From assembly GCA_034111845.1 (NCBI GenBank), contig JAWUWM010000050.1, forward strand, positions 85,248 through 149,247: a stretch of 64,000 nucleotides of DNA. Direction: 5' to 3'. The position numbers were made by a program, and so were the translations under genes. This document shows, in pieces, positions 1 to 9,474 of the stretch. Below the pieces are notes generated by a model. That model was not told where the DNA came from, searched no databases, and saw only the letters and a list, made by a program, of their open reading frames with translations. The stretch is from Psychroserpens sp034111845. Lineage in GTDB: Bacteria; Bacteroidota; Bacteroidia; Flavobacteriales; Flavobacteriaceae. Position 1 is the stretch's first letter. Each line of letters opens with the position of its first letter.

Positions 1-849
1 AAACGTGCCTATTACACCAATTTGGTTGCCACCCAGTCTTAAATTCCAAGAGATGAGTTTTTTCTTTGTTGGGTAATCGTAAGCTTTCTCTTTAAATAAA
101 TAGTTATCAATGCAGTCTACAACGATAATGCTTAAAGCAGCACTAAATGCAATATCTGTAGCCCAGTGAGCATCTTCAATGATTCTAGAGATTGGTGGTA
201 AAGCACCAATGGTGTAAATGCCTATTTTTACCCATGTATTGTCAAATTGTTTGGCTATTGAATGTGCCATAGTCACAGATAAAATAGTATGACCTGACGG
301 AAACGAACGATAGCTGGATTCTCCAGAAAAAGGCTTAAATGTATAATTATCAAATCCAGAACTTGGACGTGCTCTACCAACTGCAGCTTTAGTAATTGAC
401 TGCAATAATCCAGTCGTTATAGAAGACGATATAATAAGAACACTCGTTTTTCTAACTTTCTCATTTTTGGTAATTAAACCAAACGCATATAAACCGGCAT
501 TTGCTGCAAAGTAGTTTTGAGGACTCCCAAAATACCAGCCAAAATCTCTAAGTACTTTAGGGTAATCTGCTTGATTTCGTTGTGACCAATCTCTAATAGG
601 TTGATCTGCTAAGCTCATAGCGGCAGTACCAGCGACAAGTACCCCAAACTTGGCAAAATCATTTCCTTTCCAATGCAAAGGTCGAGTTAGAGAATGTGCA
701 ACACCTTTTACAGTGTACTTTGCATCATACTTCATTAAGCTCCAAATAGAGGAGGAGTCTTTTGTTTTGGTTGTATCTAAGGTCTGCGCAACAAGAGAAG
801 TTGTTAGGCTTAATAAACACATTACTACTATTAGGATCTTGCTTTTCAA
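1..849 (-). CDS. PAP2-family (acid) phosphatase, C-terminus cut by window edge
   Basis: The reverse strand translates without a stop from about 849 to the left edge. All three motifs of the PAP2 phosphatase superfamily are visible: KAAVGRARP near residue 153, PSGH near 185 and SRIIEDAHWATD near 223 (SR-x5-H-x3-D, with the catalytic His). The TTG at 849 is the best start because it gives a short basic N-terminus, a hydrophobic stretch and VAQ, a typical signal peptide. It also lies only 6 bases past the pheT stop. An ATG at 822 would cut the signal peptide. The product is probably an exported lipid or undecaprenyl-pyrophosphate phosphatase, but PAP2 substrates cannot be read from sequence. Confidence 0.85.
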   Translation of the reverse strand, partial: MKSKILIVVMCLLSLTTSLVAQTLDTTKTKDSSSIWSLMKYDAKYTVKGVAHSLTRPLHWKGNDFAKFGVLVAGTAAMSLADQPIRDWSQRNQADYPKVLRDFGWYFGSPQNYFAANAGLYAFGLITKNEKVRKTSVLIISSSITTGLLQSITKAAVGRARPSSGFDNYTFKPFSGESSYRSFPSGHTILSVTMAHSIAKQFDNTWVKIGIYTIGALPPISRIIEDAHWATDIAFSAALSIIVVDCIDNYLFKEKAYDYPTKKKLISWNLRLGGNQIGVIGTF

Positions 850-854
850 TAGGT

Positions 855-3284
855 CTATCTTAATTGCGCACCAAGCTGCTTTTCAAAATTAGCTTGTAGC
901 TTATTCATTATCTTATCAATCTGCTTATCTGTTAGTGTTTTATGTTCATCTTGTATGATGAAACTAACTGCATAACTTTTCTTTCCCTTCGGAAGATTTT
1001 TACCCGCATACACATCAAACAAATCTACATCTTTAAGTAATTTATTTTCAGTTTGTTTAGCAATTTTGTCAATGGCTTCAAACGTGACGTCGTTATCTAA
1101 TAAGAGTGCGAAATCACGACGCACTTCAGGGTATTTCGGGATGTCTTTAAATGTGACGGTATTGTGTTTGGCCATATCAACAACATTGTCCCAATTGAAA
1201 TCAGCATAAAGGACTTCTTGTGAAATCCCGAAGTGCTTCAAAATGGTTTTATTTATGATTCCAAAATCTACGAGCTTCTTTTTTCCAATAGATAAACTAA
1301 CACCCTCGCTAAACACATCATTTTTAACCGGTGAGACTTTATGTCTTGATAAACCTAAACGTTCTAATGTACTATTTACAATTCCTTTCAGATAAAAGAA
1401 ATCACTTTTTTGAGTAGGCGCATTCCAACGTAAGTTAGCTTTGCTACCTGTTAAAAAAACAGATAAATGCTTATATTCTTCACGACCTTCTGTATAACTA
1501 TGGTAAGTCTTTCCAAACTCATAAAGTTTTAAGTCATCTCGTTTTCTATTGATATTGTAACTTACAGCCTCTAACCCTGAAAACAATAAGCTTTGACGCA
1601 TCACGCTTAAATCATTACTCAATGGGTTAAGCATTTCTACATTATGTTCTTCTTTTAATTGGTCACTAAGTGAAATATATTTTGGACTTGTTAGTGAGTT
1701 TGATAAAATTTCAAAAAAACCTTGAGATGTCAATTGATTACCAACGACGTTTTGAAGCTTATAGTCTTCAAATTTAGAAGTATTAGAAATCGATGCATTT
1801 AACTTTTCTGTAGTCGCAATATTATTATAACCATAAACACGTAAAATTTCTTCAATAACATCCGCTTCACGTTGCACGTCATTTCTATATGCAGGAACAG
1901 TAAGGCCTAAACCAGTTTCAGTGACATTATTAACTTTGATGTCTAATGAAGACAAAATACGTTTTATAGTTTCTTTAGGTATTTCCTGACCAATCAACTT
2001 AGCCGCATTTTCAAAACTTAAACGTACTTGGAAATCTTCTATTTTTTTTGGATAAGAATCTATTAAGTCACTTGAAATTTCACCACCAGCAATCTCAACG
2101 ATTAATAAAGCAGCCCGTTTTAAAGCATAATCTGTAATGTTAGGATCAATTCCTCTTTCAAATCTAAAAGAGGCATCTGTATTCAAGGCATGGCGTTTAG
2201 CAGTTTTTCTAATGCTAATAGGATTGAAATATGCGCTCTCTAAAAAGATGCTATTTGTGATTTCTGAAACTGCAGAGTAAGCGCCTCCAAAAACACCAGC
2301 AATACACATCGGTTTTTCTGAATCACAAATCATAAGGTCATCTGCACTCAACTCACGCTCTACACCGTCAAGAGTGGTGAATTTTGTGCCTTCTGGTAGA
2401 GTTTTGACAATGACTTTATTTCCAGATATTTTTGCTGCATCAAATGCGTGTAAGGGCTGGCCTAATTCATGTAACACATAATTAGTTACATCTACAATGT
2501 TGTTTTTAGGTGTTAAGCCAATAGCTTTTAGTCTGTTTTGAATCCAAGCTGGAGATTCTGCAACTTTTATTCCGGTAATACTAATTCCGCAATATCGAGG
2601 TGCTAGATTGTAATCTTCAACATCAGTTATAATTTTTAAAGTCCTACTATCTACATGGAATGAACTTACAGATGGTGTGATCATTTCAGTATTAATATCG
2701 TCTTTTTGTAAGATCCCAGCTTTTAAATCGCGTGCAACACCATAATGACTCATCGCATCCGCTCTGTTTGGTGTCAAGCCTATTTCAAAAACGTCATCAT
2801 TTTCAATATCAAAAATAGTTGCAGCGAGTGCTCCAACTTGTAATTTATTATCAAGAACCATTATGCCATTATGAGATTTTCCAAGACCTAATTCGTCCTC
2901 AGCACAAATCATTCCATGGCTTTCTTCTCCTCTAATTTTTCCTTTCTTGATGGTCCAAGCTTCACCAGTTTCAGTGTACAATGTGGTTCCAATGGTTGCG
3001 ATAGGTACTTTTTGACCAGCAGCAACGTTAGGTGCTCCACAAACGATTTGAAGCGCTACTTCAGCACCAATATTTACAGTTGTGATTTTTAATCTATCGG
3101 CATTAGGATGTTGGATACAAGTTAAAACTTCGCCCACAACAATACCTTTTAATCCACCTTTTATAGATTGATAGGATTCTATGCCTTCAATTTCTAAGCC
3201 TAAATCTGTTAGTAATTCGCCAGTTTTCTCAGCAGACCAATCGGTTTTTAAAAATTGTTTTAGCCAGTTATATGATATTTTCAT
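855..3284 (-). CDS. pheT: Phenylalanine--tRNA ligase beta subunit
   Basis: This 809-residue protein has the length and domain order of bacterial PheT. A tRNA-binding OB fold lies at about 40-150, B3/B4 editing domains at 215-385, a B5 domain around 410-480, a catalytic-like core, and a C-terminal FDX-ACB anticodon-binding domain beginning near KYPEVRRDFALLL. The protein pairs with PheS (not in this window) as an alpha2beta2 enzyme charging tRNA-Phe in the cytoplasm. The PAP2 phosphatase gene starts 6 bases downstream and is probably co-transcribed. A TATCTTTG -7 element lies about 20 bases upstream of the ATG. Confidence 0.98.
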   Translation of the reverse strand: MKISYNWLKQFLKTDWSAEKTGELLTDLGLEIEGIESYQSIKGGLKGIVVGEVLTCIQHPNADRLKITTVNIGAEVALQIVCGAPNVAAGQKVPIATIGTTLYTETGEAWTIKKGKIRGEESHGMICAEDELGLGKSHNGIMVLDNKLQVGALAATIFDIENDDVFEIGLTPNRADAMSHYGVARDLKAGILQKDDINTEMITPSVSSFHVDSRTLKIITDVEDYNLAPRYCGISITGIKVAESPAWIQNRLKAIGLTPKNNIVDVTNYVLHELGQPLHAFDAAKISGNKVIVKTLPEGTKFTTLDGVERELSADDLMICDSEKPMCIAGVFGGAYSAVSEITNSIFLESAYFNPISIRKTAKRHALNTDASFRFERGIDPNITDYALKRAALLIVEIAGGEISSDLIDSYPKKIEDFQVRLSFENAAKLIGQEIPKETIKRILSSLDIKVNNVTETGLGLTVPAYRNDVQREADVIEEILRVYGYNNIATTEKLNASISNTSKFEDYKLQNVVGNQLTSQGFFEILSNSLTSPKYISLSDQLKEEHNVEMLNPLSNDLSVMRQSLLFSGLEAVSYNINRKRDDLKLYEFGKTYHSYTEGREEYKHLSVFLTGSKANLRWNAPTQKSDFFYLKGIVNSTLERLGLSRHKVSPVKNDVFSEGVSLSIGKKKLVDFGIINKTILKHFGISQEVLYADFNWDNVVDMAKHNTVTFKDIPKYPEVRRDFALLLDNDVTFEAIDKIAKQTENKLLKDVDLFDVYAGKNLPKGKKSYAVSFIIQDEHKTLTDKQIDKIMNKLQANFEKQLGAQLR

Positions 3285-3304
3285 TGTCTTATTTTGTCAA
3301 TGGT

Positions 3305-3312
3305 CAAAGATA
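3305..3312 (-). promoter_or_regulatory. Bacteroidota -7 element upstream of pheT
   Basis: On the reverse strand this reads TATCTTTG, matching the Bacteroidota TAnnTTTG -7 consensus, about 20 bases before the pheT start. I see no convincing -33 TTG at the usual spacing. Confidence 0.5.
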
Positions 3313-3422
3313 ATAATACTAATAGTTTAGAGGTGTTATTTTGCTAAAAAATAGCCATAATCTCTTTTTTTTTCTTCGGAAAATTTAAAAATCCAAAATC
3401 GGTGGTTATATTGAACACTTCG

Positions 3423-3453
3423 TTGGGGAATATTTGTAAGAAGTTTATCTTTG
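3423..3453 (+). promoter_or_regulatory. Promoter of the TlpA-like lipoprotein gene
   Basis: TTG at 3423-3425 and TATCTTTG at 3446-3453 are 20 bases apart, fitting the Bacteroidota sigma-ABfr promoter (TTG, about 19 bases, TAnnTTTG). The lipoprotein ATG is 35 bases further on. It diverges from the pheT promoter, so the 205-base gap holds two back-to-back promoters. Confidence 0.6.
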
Positions 3454-3488
3454 TTGAGACTAAATGTTTTTTAATAGTATAACTCAAT

Positions 3489-4706
3489 ATGCGCAAATTA
3501 CTTATTTTACCTCTCCTGCTTTTATTTTTAAGTTGTAACCTTAATAGTCCAGATGCTTTGTTAGAAGGTGTTTGGAGAGCAGAATTGCAAGTTACAGATA
3601 CAAAAGTATTACCTTTTAATTTTGAAGTAACATCACGTAATGCGTTAAAAATTTTTAACGGAGAGGAGGTTATTATGGTTACAGATATTACGTATTCAAA
3701 TGACACGATTGTTATAAAAATGCCTGTTTTTCAAGGGTATATTGAAGCTGCCGTAAACCAAGGATCATTAAAAGGTAACTTCATAGAAGAAAATTTAGAC
3801 CGTGTGGTTCCTTTTTCTGCAGAAATAGGAAAGAAAACCCGTTTTGATCTTAAAACGGAAACAGTTAAGCAGCAAGTCTCAGGAAACTGGGAGACTGTGT
3901 TTAGTCCAAATTCAGAAGAAGATATCTATATGGCAAAAGGTACTTTTATACAAAAAGGCAATAATGTGATAGGAACTTTTAGAACCACAACTGGAGATTA
4001 CAGGCATTTAGAAGGTGTCATGGACGGTAATACGATGAAACTATCAACCTTTGATGGTGCGCATGCTTTTTTATTCACTGCAGAAGTTAATGACAGTACA
4101 ATGAACGGAATGTTTTATTCTGGAAATCATTGGAAAGAGCCATTTACAGCAAAACGCAACGAGAATTATGAATTACCAAGCGCTAATGAACTTACATTTT
4201 TAAACGAAGGGTATGATACTTTGGCATTTACATTTCCTGACTCGGATGGAAACCAAGTGTCCTTATCTGATGATCGATTTAAAAACAAAATCGTTGTTGT
4301 GCAAATTATGGGAACATGGTGTCCTAATTGTCTCGATGAGAGTAGGTACTATTCAGAATATTACAATAATAATAAAGAAAAAGATATTGAATTTGTTGCT
4401 TTAGCGTTTGAATATGCAAAAACCGAAGAGAAAGCATTCTCAAGTATAGAGCGTTTAAAAGATAATGTAGGTATTGAATATCCAATTCTATTAGCGCAGT
4501 ATGGGACTTCGAGTAAATTTAAAGCTCAAGAAAAATTACCAATGCTAAATCATGTGTTATCTTATCCAACATCGATTTTTATTGATAAAAAAGGGAAAGT
4601 TAGAAAGATTCATACAGGATTTAATGGCCCAGCTACTGGTGAGAAGTTTACAGAGTTTAAGACTGAGTTTACTGGGTTTGTTGAGGATTTGATGAGCGAG
4701 GAGTAG
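3489..4706 (+). CDS. Thioredoxin-like (TlpA/ResA-type) lipoprotein
   Basis: A 405-residue exported lipoprotein. The N-terminus MRKLLILPLLLLFLSC has a lipobox ending in Cys16. Residues about 25-240 form a beta-rich region without an obvious family. The C-terminal 150 residues are a TlpA/ResA-type thioredoxin fold with the redox motif GTWCPNC (CPNC) near residue 277. Such proteins reduce disulfides in the periplasm, for example in cytochrome c maturation or extracytoplasmic redox repair. The partner is not evident here. Its gene converges on a second TlpA-type gene (below) with a gap of only 6 bases. Confidence 0.9.
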   Translation: MRKLLILPLLLLFLSCNLNSPDALLEGVWRAELQVTDTKVLPFNFEVTSRNALKIFNGEEVIMVTDITYSNDTIVIKMPVFQGYIEAAVNQGSLKGNFIEENLDRVVPFSAEIGKKTRFDLKTETVKQQVSGNWETVFSPNSEEDIYMAKGTFIQKGNNVIGTFRTTTGDYRHLEGVMDGNTMKLSTFDGAHAFLFTAEVNDSTMNGMFYSGNHWKEPFTAKRNENYELPSANELTFLNEGYDTLAFTFPDSDGNQVSLSDDRFKNKIVVVQIMGTWCPNCLDESRYYSEYYNNNKEKDIEFVALAFEYAKTEEKAFSSIERLKDNVGIEYPILLAQYGTSSKFKAQEKLPMLNHVLSYPTSIFIDKKGKVRKIHTGFNGPATGEKFTEFKTEFTGFVEDLMSEE

Positions 4707-4712
4707 GTATTG

Positions 4713-5286
4713 TTATTTTAACAATCCATTAATCTTACGCTTTAAGCGATTCAGTATACTTAAACTCAATACATCACTCATATAATGCATTTTGCTAGTT
4801 TTATCAAGAACCACATTATAAGGGTAATGTGGTATTTTAAAACGCTCAGCTAACTCTCTGCCTTTTGGTATAACTGTGAAATTAAACTCGTGAGTTTCTA
4901 AAAATTTATCTAGGGATGGCTTGCTGTCTAAAGCAATAGCGACAAACACAGCGTCTTTATTATTAAATTTAGCCTTTAGTTTATTTAGATCAGGTATTTC
5001 TGCTACACATGGTTTGCAGTTAATAAACCAAAAATTCATTACTACTACCTTACCTTTCAGGCTCTCTAGTGTGTGACTATTTCCTTCAATATCTTCTAAA
5101 ATGAGTTCAGTCAACGTTGTGCCCTCTAATTCTTTTCTCTCAACTTTATCTTTTGTTTTTTTTAGCTTTATAATCGGCTGTTAGCTGTTCTTGTTCAGAA
5201 ACTGCTTTCTTTTCTCCATTCTGGCTGAAGCAAAGTGGTAGCGATACTATTAAAGTAAATACTGCAATGAGTAATTTTAGTCTCAT
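4713..5286 (-). pseudogene. Periplasmic TlpA-family thioredoxin, frameshifted in an A8 tract
   Basis: Two reading frames make up one gene. From the ATG at 5286 the sequence encodes a signal peptide (MRLKLLIAVFTLIVSL..LCFSQ) and then stops just after a run of eight A (5156-5163, T8 on the plus strand). Removing one A joins it in frame to the thioredoxin domain at 4713-5114, with redox motif NCKPC near the domain start and the usual cis-Pro region (IPHYPYN). As written, the thioredoxin domain could start only at a TTG (5114) and would lack a signal peptide, so it would stay in the cytoplasm. Slippage in the A8 tract may restore the full protein, or the base may be a sequencing error. The start lies 4 bases after the MiaE-like gene stop, so it is in that operon. 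Confidence 0.8.
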
Positions 5287-5289
5287 AAT

Positions 5290-5877
5290 CTACCCATGTA
5301 TCGATTCAGACTTTCCGTAGCTTTTTATAACCTCACCTTCAAATTCAACGAGTTCTTGCCATCTCTTATCAACGTCAATATCCTTTCCGTATTTTCTAGC
5401 AAAGCCAATAAATGTTACGTAATGTCCAGCTTCGCTAACCATTAAATCATAATAGAACTTAGATAACTCCTCATCTTTAATACGTTGAGATAATAATTTA
5501 AAACGTTCACAGCTGCGAGCTTCAATCATTGCGGAGAATAATAAACGATCTACCATGCTTTGCAGGTGGCTTCCACCTTTATTCATAAACTTATATAATT
5601 CGTTGACATAGCTGTCTTTTCTTTCTCTGCCTAAAGTGTAGCCTCGTTTTTTGATAATCTCGTGTACCATTTGGAAATGCTCTAATTCTTCTTTTGCGAG
5701 CTCCAATAAGTCGGTAACCAAATCTGGATATTGAGAGTTGTGTGTGATAATGGTAATAGCATTAGTGCATGCTTTTTGTTCGCACCAAGCGTGATCTGTA
5801 AGAATCTCTTCAATATTGTCTTCTGCAAGTTTTGCCCAACGAGGATCCGTTTCTAGTTTTAAATGGAGCATGCTCAT
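5290..5877 (-). CDS. miaE: tRNA-(ms2io6A)-hydroxylase (MiaE-like)
   Basis: This 195-residue all-helical protein has the diiron ferritin-like pattern of MiaE: Glu in DHAWCEQKA, EELEHF (E..H), EARSCE and SEAGHY (E..H). MiaE hydroxylates the isopentenyl side chain of ms2i6A at position 37 of some tRNAs. The length matches the family. It is followed after 4 bases by the frameshifted TlpA gene and preceded, 27 bases away, by the amine oxidase gene, so the three probably share a transcript. Bacteroidota homologues are usually annotated as MiaE, but substrate use there is less tested than in Salmonella. Confidence 0.88.
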   Translation of the reverse strand: MSMLHLKLETDPRWAKLAEDNIEEILTDHAWCEQKACTNAITIITHNSQYPDLVTDLLELAKEELEHFQMVHEIIKKRGYTLGRERKDSYVNELYKFMNKGGSHLQSMVDRLLFSAMIEARSCERFKLLSQRIKDEELSKFYYDLMVSEAGHYVTFIGFARKYGKDIDVDKRWQELVEFEGEVIKSYGKSESIHG

Positions 5878-5904
5878 AATTCAATTTTTTTTTGATAAAG
5901 ATAC

Positions 5905-6972
5905 TTATAAAAGTGATTCTATATGTTTAAAGATATGCCGCGCGCTTCTGATTGCGCCTTCCATTTTTCCGGAGGCATAGGGGCTCGTTTCTGTACCTGC
6001 TACAAATAAACTATTATTTAAAAAAGAGTTCTGAAATAACGGGTGACCATTATTTTGTTGTGACATTAGAAAACCATCATGACTTGCAGTGGTAAATCGT
6101 TCGTTTCGCCAATCTAATTCCTCGTAAGATAAAAAGCGTCGTACTTGATTTCCGTAGTACTGCTCTAATTGTTCAAGCGCTAATTCCTGTCTTTCTTCTT
6201 TGGTATGACTGTGAAATTCTTTATTCATAAAACCAACTAAAGCATGTGAAGTGTTATCAGAGCTAGAATGGTCGTAGAATTCTTGAAGCACGCTGACAGT
6301 GCTGTAAATTGTTCCGCTCGTACGTTCGCCTTTCCAGAACGGTGCTTCAAACGTGAATCCAACTTTGATAGAGTCCTGCATCCAAGTATGTGTGTTTTGC
6401 ATTATTTCTTTGATCTCTCTAGGTAATTCAGGTTCAATAGTTATTGTTTTGTCAAATAAGTAGGGCGGTAAGGTTGATATAATATGTTTACACTTAAATT
6501 CATAAGCTTCAGATGTAGCTGAAATAAAATCATGATATCTTTTTATCGAGGAAATCGCGCAATCAGTAATAATTTGGTTTTCTTCTAATTGTGTTGATAG
6601 TGCATTAATAATGGTTTGTGTTCCGTTTTTTATGCGGTAACTAGTTTGGTTGTTATTTGGTGAATTTACAAGTTGTGGCGGATGTGCTTTGCTAGGTTCG
6701 TAAATAGCGGTTGTGCCATAGAACTGCTCAAAAACCTCAAGGTTTAGTGTTTTTAAAAGTCCTAAGAGCTCAGAATGTTCATTAACAAGCCAAGTTGCGC
6801 CAAGTTCTATGGGAGCTTGATTGGTGTTTTCTTTTGTGTAAACACGACCACCAAGACGACTCCTGGCCTCTACAATTGTCACAGAAACATTAAGTTGTTT
6901 CAAATAGTAAGCAAGTGTAAGTCCTGTTAGGCCAGCGCCAATGATTAAAATATCTGTAGATTGCTTTTGCAT
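5905..6972 (-). CDS. FAD-dependent amine oxidase (flavin monoamine oxidase family)
   Basis: A 355-residue flavoprotein. The N-terminus carries the dinucleotide-binding motif IIGAGLTGLTLAYYL followed by the acidic VEAR and LGGR fingerprints. The C-terminus has the second FAD-binding segment, FVAGTETSPYASGKMEGAI, typical of monoamine oxidase/polyamine oxidase relatives. No signal peptide is visible, so it should be cytoplasmic. Substrate cannot be deduced. It is somewhat shorter than the 450 residues of characterised MAOs. Confidence 0.88.
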   Translation of the reverse strand: MQKQSTDILIIGAGLTGLTLAYYLKQLNVSVTIVEARSRLGGRVYTKENTNQAPIELGATWLVNEHSELLGLLKTLNLEVFEQFYGTTAIYEPSKAHPPQLVNSPNNNQTSYRIKNGTQTIINALSTQLEENQIITDCAISSIKRYHDFISATSEAYEFKCKHIISTLPPYLFDKTITIEPELPREIKEIMQNTHTWMQDSIKVGFTFEAPFWKGERTSGTIYSTVSVLQEFYDHSSSDNTSHALVGFMNKEFHSHTKEERQELALEQLEQYYGNQVRRFLSYEELDWRNERFTTASHDGFLMSQQNNGHPLFQNSFLNNSLFVAGTETSPYASGKMEGAIRSARHIFKHIESLL

Positions 6973-7048
6973 TACTCTTATTATACCTTCTTTAAAACTG
7001 TTTTAGTCGTGTTCTTTAATGTCTGTATTCTGTCTTTTTTTTTCGCAC

Positions 7049-9187
7049 TCAACTTATATAATTCCAAATGTTCTTATACTTACCAATCTCATAATAAGCA
7101 TTTAAAACTGCCTTATGTTCTGGTTGCACCAAAGTTGGATCGCTGCTAAGAATTTTTTTAGCGTAAAAGCGAGCACTCTCTAGAATGTCTCTATCTTTTA
7201 TCACATCTGCTATTTTTAAATTCAAAATACCACTTTGTTGCGTTCCCATAATATCTCCAGGTCCTCTAAGTTTTAAATCTACTTCCGCTATTTCAAATCC
7301 GTCACTAGTTTTAGTCATTGTTTCTAATCTTATTTTACTATCCTGACTCAATTTGAAGCTTGTCATCAAAATACAAAAACTTTGCTCAGCCCCGCGACCA
7401 ACGCGACCTCTCAATTGATGTAACTGCGATAATCCAAAACGCTCTGAACTTTCAATAATCATGACGGATGCATTGGGAACGTTAACGCCAACTTCAATTA
7501 CGGTTGTTGCGACCATAATTTGTGTTTCGCCTTTGACAAACCGTTGCATCTCAAATTCTTTATCAACAGGTTTCATCTTTCCGTGAACGATCGAAATCTG
7601 GTATTTTGGCTGCGGAAATTCTCTAACTACACTTTCATAGCCATCCATTAAATCTTTATAATCCATGTGTTCACTTTCTTGAATCAACGGATATACGATA
7701 TAAATCTGTCGCCCTTTTTCAATTTCATCACGCATAAATCGCATCACTTTTAGTCGGTTTGAATCGTATCGATGAACCGTTTTTATAGCTTGTCTTCCAG
7801 GTGGCAATTCATCAATAACAGAGATGTCTAAATCACCATAAACAGACATAGCTAAAGTGCGCGGAATTGGCGTCGCAGTCATCACCAAAACGTGAGGTGG
7901 AATGATCTGTGTTTCGGTCTTATTTGATAGGGTAGAGGATGGGCCTTTTTTCCATAATTTTGAGCGTTGCGCAACTCCAAATCGATGCTGCTCATCAATA
8001 ATTGCAAGCCCTAAATTCTTGAATTTAACCTTATCTTCCAGTAGCGCATGCGTTCCAATTAATATCTGTAATTCTCCATTTTCTAAAGATTTGTGAATTT
8101 CACGACGTTGTGAAGTATTACTTGAGCCAGTTAGTAGTTTTATGCTGATGTTTAGATTGTTAGCTAGCTCACTTAATCCTTGGTAGTGTTGGACTGACAA
8201 AATAGCAGTCGGAGCCATTAGGCATGCTTGAAATCCATTATCAAGCGCCATGAGCATTGACATGAATGCAACTATTGTTTTTCCAGAACCAACATCACCT
8301 TGCAATAAGCGATTCATCTGTGCATTGCTACCTAAATCTTGTCTAATTTCTTTAAGCACTCGTTTTTGAGCGCCTGTTAATTCAAACGGTAAATGATTAG
8401 TATAGAACGAATTGAAATAGGGACCAACTGAGTTAAATGGAACCCCTTTTATTTTTGATTTATGGATTAGGTTTTTTAAAATTAACTGCAACTGAAGATA
8501 GAATAATTCTTCAAATTTTAATCGAAATTCTGCACGTGCTAATAGGGTATTATTTTTTGGAAAATGAACGTTAAAAAGCGCTTCGCTTTTAGGTAGTAAT
8601 TTGAGTTCAGAAAGTATGCTATCTGGAAGTGTTTCAGCAAAGCATCCGTTGGTTTCTAAAAACAAACTTTGCATAATTTTATTCATCACTTTATTCGTGA
8701 CGCCTTTATTCGATAATTTTTCTGTGGACGGATAAACAGCTTGCATGGTGGAGCTCAAATTCTGTTCATGAACCTTTAAAAGTTCTAGCTCGGGATGTGG
8801 CATACTAAAGACACCATTGAACCAATTTACTTTTCCGAAAATCACATAAGGCACATTAGTTTGTATGCTATCTCTAATCCATTTTTGACCACGAAACCAA
8901 ACCAATTCTATACGTCCAGTCTCGTCTTGAAAGTTACCAACTAAGCGTTTACCTCGTTTTTGAGCAATTTCTTTAAAACCTGTGATTTTTCCAATAATTT
9001 GAACTTCTGCACTATTTCGCTGTAATTCATTGATGTTATAATACTTAGTGCGATCTAAATAGCGATTTGGAAAGAGGTTGATCAAATCCTGATACGTCTG
9101 TATTCCTAACTCGCTTCGCAGTAAATCTGCGCGACTAGGTCCAACACCTTTAAGGTAGTCAATAGGAGTTTGAAGGTTTTTACTCAT
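7049..9187 (-). CDS. recG: ATP-dependent DNA helicase RecG
   Basis: A superfamily 2 helicase that remodels stalled forks and Holliday junctions. I chose the ATG at 9187, giving MSKNLQTPIDYLKGVGPSRA, the normal RecG start and 712 residues. The longest frame (to 9235) would add 16 unlikely residues. A wedge/OB domain lies near 60-150. Walker A is LLQGDVGSGKT near residue 300 and the helicase box is DEQH near 400. Motif VI is QLRGRVGRG and the C-terminal region has the RecG signature LRGPGDIMGTQQSG. It stands alone between the amine oxidase and the divergent M1 peptidase gene. Confidence 0.97.
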   Translation of the reverse strand: MSKNLQTPIDYLKGVGPSRADLLRSELGIQTYQDLINLFPNRYLDRTKYYNINELQRNSAEVQIIGKITGFKEIAQKRGKRLVGNFQDETGRIELVWFRGQKWIRDSIQTNVPYVIFGKVNWFNGVFSMPHPELELLKVHEQNLSSTMQAVYPSTEKLSNKGVTNKVMNKIMQSLFLETNGCFAETLPDSILSELKLLPKSEALFNVHFPKNNTLLARAEFRLKFEELFYLQLQLILKNLIHKSKIKGVPFNSVGPYFNSFYTNHLPFELTGAQKRVLKEIRQDLGSNAQMNRLLQGDVGSGKTIVAFMSMLMALDNGFQACLMAPTAILSVQHYQGLSELANNLNISIKLLTGSSNTSQRREIHKSLENGELQILIGTHALLEDKVKFKNLGLAIIDEQHRFGVAQRSKLWKKGPSSTLSNKTETQIIPPHVLVMTATPIPRTLAMSVYGDLDISVIDELPPGRQAIKTVHRYDSNRLKVMRFMRDEIEKGRQIYIVYPLIQESEHMDYKDLMDGYESVVREFPQPKYQISIVHGKMKPVDKEFEMQRFVKGETQIMVATTVIEVGVNVPNASVMIIESSERFGLSQLHQLRGRVGRGAEQSFCILMTSFKLSQDSKIRLETMTKTSDGFEIAEVDLKLRGPGDIMGTQQSGILNLKIADVIKDRDILESARFYAKKILSSDPTLVQPEHKAVLNAYYEIGKYKNIWNYIS

Positions 9188-9474
9188 GTATGCGAATTTA
9201 CCCAATTCCTTTGAAAAAAGTAATTTCATTGGCAATTGAAATGATTTTAAGTAAAGAATAAATAATAGTCTTTTTGTTAGTAATAACTAATGTCATTTAG
9301 AGAAAGGCGAAGAATCTCATAATTTTGTGTTGTATTAATGTCTACAAAAACCTTATTTTGGTCTCATCTTTGATAAAGCCTAGGTATGAATCGAGCATGT
9401 TCATAATTGTATCACCTAAAGAATGATTAATAGCGAACAACATGTGACCGTTGATAATTACTAAAATAAAACAC
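9188..9474. other. Divergent intergenic region recG / M1 peptidase
   Basis: About 290 bases between the two divergent start codons. I see no ORF, hairpin or clear TAnnTTTG element that I can assign. It presumably holds both promoters. Confidence 0.4.

Noticed and set aside
650..892. 80-codon plus-strand ORF over the PAP2/pheT boundary
   Set aside because: The reverse strand codes for PAP2 motifs and the end of PheT at the same place.
3344..3706. 120-codon reverse-strand ORF over the pheT/TlpA promoter gap
   Set aside because: It covers two promoters and the signal peptide of the lipoprotein, and has no protein-like features.
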